Shown here piece after piece: positions 57,449-64,000 of a stretch of DNA of 64,000 nt. A program made the translations under genes and the position numbers. Source of the stretch: Methylomonas montana (GTDB lineage: Bacteria; Pseudomonadota; Gammaproteobacteria; Methylococcales; Methylomonadaceae). The stretch's first letter is position 1, and the number at the start of each line of letters is the position of its first letter. The stretch lies in assembly GCF_030490285.1 (NCBI RefSeq), contig NZ_CP129884.1:682001-746000 (forward strand). Direction: 5' to 3'. The notes beneath the pieces were generated by a model that saw nothing but the letters and a program-made list of their open reading frames with translations, had not been told where the DNA came from and did not search any database.

Positions 57449-58360
57449 ATGTGGGATTATTCAGATAAAGTAAAAGATCATTTTTTCAACCCTAAAAATG
57501 CCGGTGCGGTAGTCGATGCCAACGCGATTGGCGAAGTGGGTTCCATCAGTTGCGGCGATGCCTTGCGTTTGACCTTGAAAGTCAACGACGACACCGAAGT
57601 GATCGAAGATGCCGGTTTCCAGACTTTCGGCTGCGGCTCGGCGATTGCCTCGTCTTCGGTATTGACCGAGATCATCAAAGGTTTGACTTTGGACGAAGCT
57701 TTGAAAGTCACCAACCAAGATATCGCCGCCGAACTGGACGGTCTGCCGCCGGAAAAAATGCACTGCTCGGTGATGGGTCGCGAAGCCTTGCAAGCCGCGG
57801 TTGCTAATTATCGCGGCGAAGAATGGAAAGACGATCACGCCGAAGGTGCGCTGATCTGTAAATGTTTTGCGATCGATGCGGTGATGATTGAAGAAATGGT
57901 GTGGGCCAACAAGCTGCGCACCGTCGAGGATGTCACCAACTTTACCAAAGCCGGCGGCGGTTGCGCCTCTTGCCATGAAGACATCGAAGCCATTTTGGAA
58001 AAAGTGATGAAGGAACGCGGTGAAAGCTTCGATCCAAGTGCTGCACCAGTAGCCAAAGCGGAGCCAGTGGTTGCCAAAGGCCCGATGACTAACCTGCAAC
58101 GCATCAAGAAAATCGAGGAAGTGATCATGTCCTTCCGTCCGCAATTGATGGCCGACGGCGGCGATGTCGAGTTGGTGGAAGTGGTCGACAAAACTGCGTA
58201 CGTGAATATGACCGGCGCTTGCAACGGTTGCCAAATGTCAGCGATGACGATTGCCGGTATCCAGCAGCGTTTGATGGAAGTGATGGGCGAATTCATCAAG
58301 GTCGTGCCGGCTTCGCAAATGCCGAAACTGGTCAACATACAGGAGGCTGGTCATGCCTGA
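57449..58360 (+). CDS. nifU: Nitrogenase Fe-S cluster scaffold NifU
   Basis: The full three-domain NifU, 303 residues. The N-terminal IscU-like scaffold has Cys35, Cys62 and Cys106. The central domain has a permanent [2Fe-2S] site from Cys137, Cys139, Cys172 and Cys175 (CKC...CASC). The C-terminal Nfu domain has Cys258 and Cys261 (CNGC). It assembles clusters with sulfur from NifS for nitrogenase. It overlaps nifS by eight bases. Confidence 0.98.
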   Translation: MWDYSDKVKDHFFNPKNAGAVVDANAIGEVGSISCGDALRLTLKVNDDTEVIEDAGFQTFGCGSAIASSSVLTEIIKGLTLDEALKVTNQDIAAELDGLPPEKMHCSVMGREALQAAVANYRGEEWKDDHAEGALICKCFAIDAVMIEEMVWANKLRTVEDVTNFTKAGGGCASCHEDIEAILEKVMKERGESFDPSAAPVAKAEPVVAKGPMTNLQRIKKIEEVIMSFRPQLMADGGDVELVEVVDKTAYVNMTGACNGCQMSAMTIAGIQQRLMEVMGEFIKVVPASQMPKLVNIQEAGHA

Positions 58361-59567
58361 TATTTATCTGGATAACAACGCGACCACCAAGGTGGATAGC
58401 GCGGTGGTCGATGCGATGATCCCGTTTTTTACCGAGCAGTTCGGTAACCCGTCGTCCATCCATCGCTTCGCCGACGGTGTGGCCAAGGCCATCAAGAAGG
58501 CCCGTGCACAGGTTCAAGAATTGATTGGCGCCGAGCACGATTCGGAAATTATTTTCACCTCGTGCGGCACCGAGTCTGACTCGACGGCGATTTTGTCGGC
58601 GATCAAGGCTCAGCCCAATCGCAAGGAAATCATCACCACGGCGGTGGAGCATCCGGCGATTCTGAATCTGGTCGAGAATCTGGAGAAAGAAGGCTACACC
58701 ATCCACCGGATGCCGGTGGATAAATGCGGCCGCTTGAATCTGGAGTCGTACAAGAATTTGCTGTCCGATCAGGTTGCTATTGTGTCGGTGATGTGGGCCA
58801 ACAACGAAACCGGTACCATTTTCCCGGTCGTGCAAATGGCCGAAATGGCCAACGCGGCCGGGGTGATGTTTCATACCGATGCGGTACAAGCGGTCGGCAA
58901 AATCCCGATGATGCTGCAAGATACCAAGATCGATATGCTGTCGATTTCCGGACACAAACTGCATGCGCCTAAAGGCATCGGTGTGTTGTATCTACGCCGC
59001 GGTACCCGTTATCGGCCGTTGCTGCGCGGCGGTCATCAGGAGCGCGGTCGCCGGGCCGGTACCGAGAACACCGCCTCCATCGTCGGTTTGGGCAAGGCTT
59101 GCGAGCTGGCAATCGAACACATGGAATACGAAAACGTTCAAGTCAAAGCCATGCGCGACCGTCTGGAACAAGGCATCGTCGAAGCGGTTCCGCATTGCTT
59201 TATCACCGGTGATCTGAACAACCGCCTGCCTAACACCACCGATATCGCGTTCGAATATATCGAGGGCGAAGCGATTCTGATGTTGTTGAACAAAGCCGGT
59301 ATCGCTGCTTCCAGCGGATCGGCTTGTACTTCGGGCTCCCTGGAGCCGTCGCATGTGATGCGGGCCATGGATATTCCTTACACTGCAGCGCATGGCACCA
59401 TCCGTTTCTCGTTCTCGCGCTATAACACGATGAGCGATGTCGATGAAGTATTGAAAGTCATGCCGAGCATCGCCGCGACCTTGCGGAAATTGTCGCCGTA
59501 CTGGGATAGCGCCAACAATTGCCCGGTTGCCGATCCGGAACAAGCGTTTCAACCGACTTATGCTTAA
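58353..59567 (+). CDS. nifS: Nitrogenase-specific cysteine desulfurase
   Basis: A PLP enzyme of 404 residues that supplies sulfur from cysteine to NifU. It has the start [12 protein letters not shown], the PLP lysine Lys202 in [10 protein letters not shown], and the catalytic Cys325 in [17 protein letters not shown], the NifS subgroup form. It overlaps nifU and is followed by a perfect terminator hairpin, so it ends the operon. Confidence 0.98.
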   Translation: MPDIYLDNNATTKVDSAVVDAMIPFFTEQFGNPSSIHRFADGVAKAIKKARAQVQELIGAEHDSEIIFTSCGTESDSTAILSAIKAQPNRKEIITTAVEHPAILNLVENLEKEGYTIHRMPVDKCGRLNLESYKNLLSDQVAIVSVMWANNETGTIFPVVQMAEMANAAGVMFHTDAVQAVGKIPMMLQDTKIDMLSISGHKLHAPKGIGVLYLRRGTRYRPLLRGGHQERGRRAGTENTASIVGLGKACELAIEHMEYENVQVKAMRDRLEQGIVEAVPHCFITGDLNNRLPNTTDIAFEYIEGEAILMLLNKAGIAASSGSACTSGSLEPSHVMRAMDIPYTAAHGTIRFSFSRYNTMSDVDEVLKVMPSIAATLRKLSPYWDSANNCPVADPEQAFQPTYA

Positions 59568-59594
59568 TTGATTTGCTGCGTTTGTCTTAACTAA

Positions 59595-59624
59595 GAACGC
59601 CGAGCTTGTCTCGGCGTTCTCGTT
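59595..59624 (+). terminator. Terminator after nifS
   Basis: GAACGCCGAG (59595-59604) and CTCGGCGTTC (59610-59619) form a perfect 10-bp stem with loop CTTGT, followed by TCGTTT. It may also serve the convergent membrane-protein gene. Confidence 0.75.
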
Positions 59625-59636
59625 TGATCGGCAATA

Positions 59637-60011
59637 TTAAAGAGGCTGCCTTGCTTGGGTATTGCCGTAAATACGTGCGATCAAACGATAAAACCATAGC
59701 GGTCTGATCGTGATGATAAAAAAGGCGACGACCGGCGTGACCGGGACCGGCGCAATATCGAGAATGAACAGGCCTAATAGGCCGAAGAAGCATTTTTTCC
59801 TGGCCTGCTTGCTGTCTTGGACGATATCCGTCGAGACCGGTGGTTGAGGTCTAGGCAAATCGGCATACAGACTATTGGCCAGTGCCCAGAACCAATACGG
59901 CCTGAACGCGACGATATAGATGCCGATCAGGCAGCCGGGTGAAACCGGACCGAAGCCAATGACAGCGAACACGGCGAATACACAAAGACATTTAATTTGG
60001 GCGGAGTTCAT
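59637..60011 (-). CDS. Small membrane protein with an internal duplication
   Basis: This 124-residue hydrophobic protein consists of two similar halves. The first (about residues 13-50) has GFGPVSPGCLIGIYIVAFRP then YWFWALANSLYAD. The second (about 75-115) has IAPVPVTPVVAFFIITIRPL then WFYRLIARIYGN. Each half has hydrophobic segments around a xPV...P turn and ends in an aromatic-rich RP-WF helix. The linker is Gln-, Lys- and Asp-rich. No family is recognised. It lies 22 bases downstream of the globin-coupled cyclase gene, probably cotranscribed with it. Confidence 0.65.
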   Translation of the reverse strand: MNSAQIKCLCVFAVFAVIGFGPVSPGCLIGIYIVAFRPYWFWALANSLYADLPRPQPPVSTDIVQDSKQARKKCFFGLLGLFILDIAPVPVTPVVAFFIITIRPLWFYRLIARIYGNTQARQPL

Positions 60012-60033
60012 CGTCGTCGTTTAGAAGGGTGGG

Positions 60034-61179
60034 TTATTCGTCATGAGGAAACATGCCGTATTTTCCTGCCGTTTCCTGAGTGTCGCAAAGCCAGAATCCA
60101 GGGTCGTTCCGAGATGCCGCTTTGGCGATATACATGCGTTTGTCGGCGGCATTGACCAACTCGTCTCCGGACATCAGCTTGTCCGGCCCGGTTTGGCAGA
60201 CGCCGATACTGAAGGAAATCTTGTGCTTTTCGTTTCTGGCGATGAAGTGCTTGATTAGACGTTCGCAAACATCCTTGGCATGGCCGTTGGTGGCGCCCGG
60301 CATGATAATGCAAAATTCGTCGCCGCCGTAACGGCAAGCGATGTCGGTTTCGCGGATGCTGGCCAAAATACTTTTTCCCACCGCTTCCAACATTTGATCG
60401 CCAACGATGTGGCCGTGGCTGTCGTTGAGTATCTTGAAGCCATTCAGGTCAAAATAAACCAGGGTCAAGGGTTCCTTGCGTCTGGTGCAACCAGCCAGTT
60501 CCACCCGGAGACGCTCGTAGAAGGCGCGGTGATTGAACAGCCGGGTCAGGCCGTCCTGGCATGACAGCTCGCGCAGTTCCTTGGTCTGCTTGGCAACCGT
60601 TTCCGCCAAATCGCGCGCGTAATCCTCCAGTTCTTGCTTGGCCTTTTCCACTTCAGCTACCAAGGCGCCGGTATAGGTTTCGAAGACAAACTGCACGTCG
60701 AACATCAGCAATTTGGTGAGACTGCGTTGACGCCGGTCCGCTTCGTCGCGCGTGCAGTTGCCCACTCGGTACTCTTTTTCGAACTGGTCGGACAGAATGT
60801 CCCACAGCAAACGCACCGCCGACATGTACAGCGCTGGCGAGACGCCGATTCGTTTATGGACCTTGCCTACCCGCAGCCGGTTGGTGACGTAGTGTTCGTC
60901 GTATTTCCCGGAAAATACCTCCTGAATATAGCCGCGCATGCTGTTTTTTAAGCGCGTCAGGGTTTCCGAATCGCCGATGACGATTTCCACTTCGATGTGG
61001 GTCAGTTGCTTTGCATAAAACTCTTCGACGATGGCGTCCAGATTGTTATTAATAAACTGTTCCGACGCCAACAGATTGTCTTCGTCTTCCTTGGTTAGAT
61101 CGAACAACTTCTTGATCAGCTCTATTTTGCGTTCCGTGAGCTTTAGTTGTTCCACCATGGTGTGATTGGTTAAAAGCAT
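60034..61179 (-). CDS. Globin-coupled sensor diguanylate cyclase
   Basis: A 381-residue soluble protein. Residues about 10-165 are a protoglobin/globin-coupled sensor domain: YxxxF-like Tyr55 (EEFYAKQLTH), a likely distal residue, and His108 in KVHKRIGVSP, the expected proximal haem ligand. After a coiled-coil linker (EVEKAKQELEDYARDLAETV) comes a GGDEF domain with GGDEF at 285-289 and an RxxD inhibitory site (RETD) five residues before it. It should make c-di-GMP in response to O2, as DosC does. A GAGG site precedes the ATG. It is divergent from nifV in a shared 322-bp region. Confidence 0.9.
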   Translation of the reverse strand: MLLTNHTMVEQLKLTERKIELIKKLFDLTKEDEDNLLASEQFINNNLDAIVEEFYAKQLTHIEVEIVIGDSETLTRLKNSMRGYIQEVFSGKYDEHYVTNRLRVGKVHKRIGVSPALYMSAVRLLWDILSDQFEKEYRVGNCTRDEADRRQRSLTKLLMFDVQFVFETYTGALVAEVEKAKQELEDYARDLAETVAKQTKELRELSCQDGLTRLFNHRAFYERLRVELAGCTRRKEPLTLVYFDLNGFKILNDSHGHIVGDQMLEAVGKSILASIRETDIACRYGGDEFCIIMPGATNGHAKDVCERLIKHFIARNEKHKISFSIGVCQTGPDKLMSGDELVNAADKRMYIAKAASRNDPGFWLCDTQETAGKYGMFPHDE

Positions 61180-61317
61180 GGATATCGCCTCAATTCGAAA
61201 GGGGGCTGCGCGGCGTCAACATAAACCGATATGACGGCTTTAGCAAACCGGCGGTCTTAGGATTTGCAGGGCCAAGCGGGGGAGCATCACATCGTTGGCA
61301 ATATGATAATGGCATTT

Positions 61318-61333
61318 TGTAGGGTTTGCGACA
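61318..61333. promoter_or_regulatory. NifA upstream activator site of nifV
   Basis: TGT-AGGGTTTGCG-ACA matches TGT-N10-ACA exactly and lies 86 bp upstream of the sigma-54 box at 61419. It is also 139 bp from the start of the divergent cyclase gene. Confidence 0.75.
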
Positions 61334-61418
61334 ATCAGCCTTTCCCGCACCAACTTGTTTTGTCGTTATCGCGACCTTCGATCCTTTCAGGCTGCCAATT
61401 ATCAAGGTTTAAGCAGTT

Positions 61419-61434
61419 GGCAAGCGTCTTGCAT
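61419..61434 (+). promoter_or_regulatory. Sigma-54 promoter of nifV
   Basis: TGGCAAG-CGTC-TTGCA matches the -24/-12 consensus with GG and GC 10 bp apart. It lies 68 bp before the nifV ATG. Confidence 0.85.
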
Positions 61435-61501
61435 TAGTTAAGTCGAAGGCGTTTGTAACGCATGGGTTAAAACAGTTACCCGCTCGATTTGAGGCTAAAG
61501 C

Positions 61502-62626
61502 ATGAAAACCGATTTCCGCACCATCATCATCGACGACACCACGCTCCGCGACGGCGAACAATCGGCCGGGGTAGTGTTCTCGCTGGAGGAAAAGCTGGCC
61601 ATCGCTGGACAACTGGCAACCTTGGGCGTGCCGGAGCTGGAGATCGGTATCCCGGCGATGGGTGCTCAGGAGCGGGAAGAAATCAAAGCCATCGCCGCAT
61701 TAAAACTGCCCAGCAATTTATTAGTATGGTCGCGGATGCGTGACGAAGATTTGCAACATTGCCTGGGGTTGGGTGTCGGCAGCGTGGATTTGTCGATTTC
61801 CGCTTCCGATCAACATATCCAACACAAACTCAAACAAAGTCGGGCCTGGGTGTTGGCGACCATCGAACGTTGCGTGAAAAACGCCGTCGACGCCGGCATG
61901 CGGGTCTGTGTCGGCGCCGAGGACGCATCCCGCGCCGACAGCGATTTTCTGGCGCAAATGGCCGAAGTCGCGCAAACCGCCGGTGCCTGCCGGATTCGCT
62001 TCGCCGACACCGTCGGCGTGATGGAACCGTTCGGGGTATTCGAAGCGATTCGTAAGTTGCGCACTGTCACCGACATGGACATCGAAATGCACGCCCACGA
62101 CGATCTGGGTTTAGCCACCGCTAATACGCTGGCGGCAGCATTCGCCGGCGCCACCCACGTCAACACGACCGTCAACGGCTTGGGCGAGCGGGCCGGTAAC
62201 GCGGCGCTGGAAGAGGTCGTGGTCGGTTTGAAACAACTGTACGGTTTTGAAACCGGCGTCGATCTGCGTAACTTTCCGGCTTTGTCGCATCAAGTGGCCA
62301 CTGCTTCCGGCGACACCATCGGCAGCCGTAAAAGCTTGATCGGCCGCGATGTGTTCAGCCACGAAGCCGGCATCCACGTCGATGGTTTGCTGAAAGATCC
62401 CAACAATTATCAAGGCGTCGATCCGGCCTTGGTCGGCCGCAGCCACCAACTGGTATTGGGCAAGCATTCCGGCAGCCAAGGGGTAATGCATGCTTACCGC
62501 CAACTGGGTATCCAAATTAACCGCTGGCAGGCCGGTCGCCTGCTACCGCTGATCCGCGAGTTTGTCAGTCTGCATAAACGCGCGCCGCAATCGACCGATT
62601 TAAATCAATTTTTACATAGCCTATAG
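61502..62626 (+). CDS. nifV: Homocitrate synthase
   Basis: A 374-residue enzyme that condenses acetyl-CoA and 2-oxoglutarate to homocitrate, the organic ligand of the FeMo cofactor. It has [16 protein letters not shown] at the N-terminus, [16 protein letters not shown] with the metal-binding Hx[21 protein letters not shown], and [14 protein letters not shown], all characteristic of the NifV group of the isopropylmalate-synthase family. A GAGG site precedes the ATG. The next gene follows after 11 bases. Confidence 0.97.
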   Translation: MKTDFRTIIIDDTTLRDGEQSAGVVFSLEEKLAIAGQLATLGVPELEIGIPAMGAQEREEIKAIAALKLPSNLLVWSRMRDEDLQHCLGLGVGSVDLSISASDQHIQHKLKQSRAWVLATIERCVKNAVDAGMRVCVGAEDASRADSDFLAQMAEVAQTAGACRIRFADTVGVMEPFGVFEAIRKLRTVTDMDIEMHAHDDLGLATANTLAAAFAGATHVNTTVNGLGERAGNAALEEVVVGLKQLYGFETGVDLRNFPALSHQVATASGDTIGSRKSLIGRDVFSHEAGIHVDGLLKDPNNYQGVDPALVGRSHQLVLGKHSGSQGVMHAYRQLGIQINRWQAGRLLPLIREFVSLHKRAPQSTDLNQFLHSL

Positions 62627-62637
62627 CGAGGTGTCCG

Positions 62638-62805
62638 ATGAGTAGCAATCGTCAAAAACCAGCCGTGCCCAGCACCGCCAAAGTAGACGTACCACAGCAC
62701 AATCCTGCGCAACACGAGGTTCAGGACGACCGTTACCCAGGTACATTTTTCCGGGTGCCGGGTGTACCGATGCCGGGCAAAACCACTTGGAGCCTAGCAA
62801 AATGA
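62638..62805 (+). CDS. Small soluble protein between nifV and cysE
   Basis: A 55-residue ORF starting 11 bases after nifV with a GAGG-type site, and ending in an ATGA overlap with cysE. The N-terminal part is polar and low-complexity ([15 protein letters not shown]). The C-terminal part ([22 protein letters not shown]) looks more ordered and rich in Pro, Gly and aromatics. No family is recognised with certainty. Coupling to both neighbours strongly suggests a real nif-associated gene. Confidence 0.65.
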   Translation: MSSNRQKPAVPSTAKVDVPQHNPAQHEVQDDRYPGTFFRVPGVPMPGKTTWSLAK

Positions 62806-63578
62806 TGTTCTTCTCGCCGTTCCGCCCCGGCACCAAGCCCGGCCTTTGGCAGGACTGGCGCGAGGATGTGGCTTGTGTATTCGCCCGCGATCCGGCGGCG
62901 CGCGGTTTGCCGGAAGTGTTGCTGGCTTATCCGGGCGTGCATGCGGTGCTGCTGCATCGAGTAACCCATCGTTTGTGGCATGCGGATTGGAAATTGACGG
63001 CGCGTTTGCTGGCGGCATTTGCCCGCTGGCTGACCAATGTCGATATTCATCCCGGTGCGACGATAGGCAAACGCTTTTTCATCGATCATGGCGCTGGCGT
63101 GGTGATCGGCGAAACCGCCGAGATTGGTCACGACGTGACGATGTATCACGGCGTGACGCTGGGCGGTACCACCTGGAACAAGGAAAAACGCCATCCGACA
63201 TTAGGTAACAACGTGTTGATCGGCGCCGGTGCCAAGATATTGGGGGCGATCAATCTGGGCGACAACGTTCGGGTAGGCGCCAACTCGGTGGTGATCAAGG
63301 ATGTGCCGCCATGCTGTACGGTGATAGGGATTCCAGGCCGGATTATTCAGCAAAAAGGCGTGAAGATTCAGGACCCTCGCGGTATCGATCTGGATCATCA
63401 TCTGGTGCCCGACCCGGTCGGCAAAGCGCTGAATTGTCTGGTAGAACGTTTGGACGAGCTGGAGAACAACCAAAAACGTTTCGTGGTGGCGGAAGAAACC
63501 TGCGGCAGTTGCGAAGCGGAAGCCGTCTGTCACGGCGAAGACGTAGTGATCCTGAAACAAGCGGCGGGCGGTAAGTGA
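62802..63578 (+). CDS. cysE: Serine O-acetyltransferase (nif-linked CysE)
   Basis: A 258-residue left-handed beta-helix acetyltransferase that makes O-acetylserine for cysteine synthesis, here probably to supply cysteine to NifS. The ATG at 62802 overlaps the small upstream gene; the frame opens at TTG 62787. It has [61 protein letters not shown] and [14 protein letters not shown]. The C-terminal tail is extended and carries three cysteines ([10 protein letters not shown]), which E. coli CysE lacks. It occupies the position of Azotobacter cysE1 after nifV. Confidence 0.95.
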   Translation: MMFFSPFRPGTKPGLWQDWREDVACVFARDPAARGLPEVLLAYPGVHAVLLHRVTHRLWHADWKLTARLLAAFARWLTNVDIHPGATIGKRFFIDHGAGVVIGETAEIGHDVTMYHGVTLGGTTWNKEKRHPTLGNNVLIGAGAKILGAINLGDNVRVGANSVVIKDVPPCCTVIGIPGRIIQQKGVKIQDPRGIDLDHHLVPDPVGKALNCLVERLDELENNQKRFVVAEETCGSCEAEAVCHGEDVVILKQAAGGK

Positions 63579-64000
63579 TGGAAATGGATTTGTTGCAATT
63601 CGACGCCAAGGATCTGTACTACGAGAAAGCGGACACTCAGGAAGTGGAGGATTTGATCCAATACGCATCCGAGCGTTACGCCAGCGGCGAGGCCGAATTG
63701 CCATTGCTGCAAGCCTATCTCAGGGCGCCGGAGTCGTTGAACGTGTTGGTGTCTTTGAACAGATTTTATTACTACCAGCATCGCTTGGCAGAAGCCTTGC
63801 TGATATCCGAGAGAGCGTTGACGCTGATCCGACCCGGCATTGGTTTTCCGGATGATTGGCGGCAGCTGGAAAGACAGCACATCAGCGAGGCGCCGAAAGA
63901 CTTGCTGACCCGGATCAGGCTGTATCTGTTTACCTTGAAGTCGATCGGTTTTTTGAACATGCGTTTAGAGAATCTGGAGTTGAGCCGGTCGATTTTCGAA
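63578..64000 (+). CDS. Helical-repeat (TPR-like) protein, nif-linked, 5' part
   Basis: The frame starts at ATG 63578, overlapping the cysE stop by one base (TGATG), and runs off the window after 141 codons. The visible part is alpha-helical with TPR-like packing (ESLNVLVSLNRFYYYQHRLAEALLISERAL, RIRLYLFTLKSIGFLNMRLENLELSRSIF). No signal peptide. Similar tetratricopeptide ORFs follow cysE in nif clusters of other diazotrophs. Function unknown; a chaperone or assembly role is only a guess. Confidence 0.7.
   Translation, partial: MEMDLLQFDAKDLYYEKADTQEVEDLIQYASERYASGEAELPLLQAYLRAPESLNVLVSLNRFYYYQHRLAEALLISERALTLIRPGIGFPDDWRQLERQHISEAPKDLLTRIRLYLFTLKSIGFLNMRLENLELSRSIFE

Overview
The window looks like chromosome of a nitrogen-fixing gammaproteobacterial (type I) methanotroph, most like Methylomonas or a close relative. 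The evidence is the complete formyltransferase/hydrolase operon (fhcBADC) of the tetrahydromethanopterin C1 pathway, a set of nif accessory genes, and gammaproteobacterial housekeeping genes (sspAB, rpmH-rnpA-yidD-yidC-mnmE, clpB, proC-yggT, coaBC-dut-algC-argB). Genus is an inference from gene content, because no database search was possible. I saw no rRNA or tRNA gene, CRISPR array, intact insertion sequence or prophage.

Layout. 1-4.6 kb: the end of a DUF502 membrane protein gene, pncC, a small membrane protein, an M48 lipoprotein protease, and dapC and dapD for lysine. 4.7-14.4 kb: an accessory glycan-type island. Its core is a tightly overlapping minus-strand operon: sugar epimerase, WecG-family glycosyltransferase, two cobalamin-type radical SAM enzymes and a second epimerase. 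Beside it lie a PIG-L deacetylase, a GT4 glycosyltransferase and a truncated glycosyltransferase. A mutarotase-like gene closes the island on the right, and a decayed copy of its 3' end lies at the left edge. 14.4-33.3 kb: core metabolism and signalling, with yfbR, two membrane diguanylate cyclases, the arsC-like/dapE pair, radC, coaBC-dut, algC, argB, and proC-yggT with murJ. 33.3-41.3 kb: rpsT, an exosortase-associated small protein, an oxidoreductase, clpB with a clear sigma-32 promoter, a cold-shock gene, and a membrane protein carrying one c-type haem motif. 40.5-46.4 kb: the pcd-fhcBADC operon and a radical SAM gene. 46.6-53.8 kb: sspAB, a DUF47/Pit phosphate pair, and the rpmH operon. 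53.8-64 kb: a broken response regulator, a SagB-like twin nitroreductase, and then the nif region.

The nif region is the clearest regulated system. iscA-nifU-nifS and nifV-orf55-cysE-(next gene) each have a near-consensus sigma-54 promoter, and each has a TGT-N10-ACA NifA site about 85-110 bp upstream. Between these operons, divergent from nifV, sits a globin-coupled diguanylate cyclase with a small membrane protein made of two repeated halves. This places an oxygen-sensing c-di-GMP enzyme inside the nitrogen-fixation locus. The best candidates for undescribed biology are the two-radical-SAM glycan operon, the globin/cyclase pair in the nif locus, the small conserved-looking ORF between nifV and cysE, and the mono-haem membrane protein. 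All promoters, hairpins and start choices were read by eye and are unverified.
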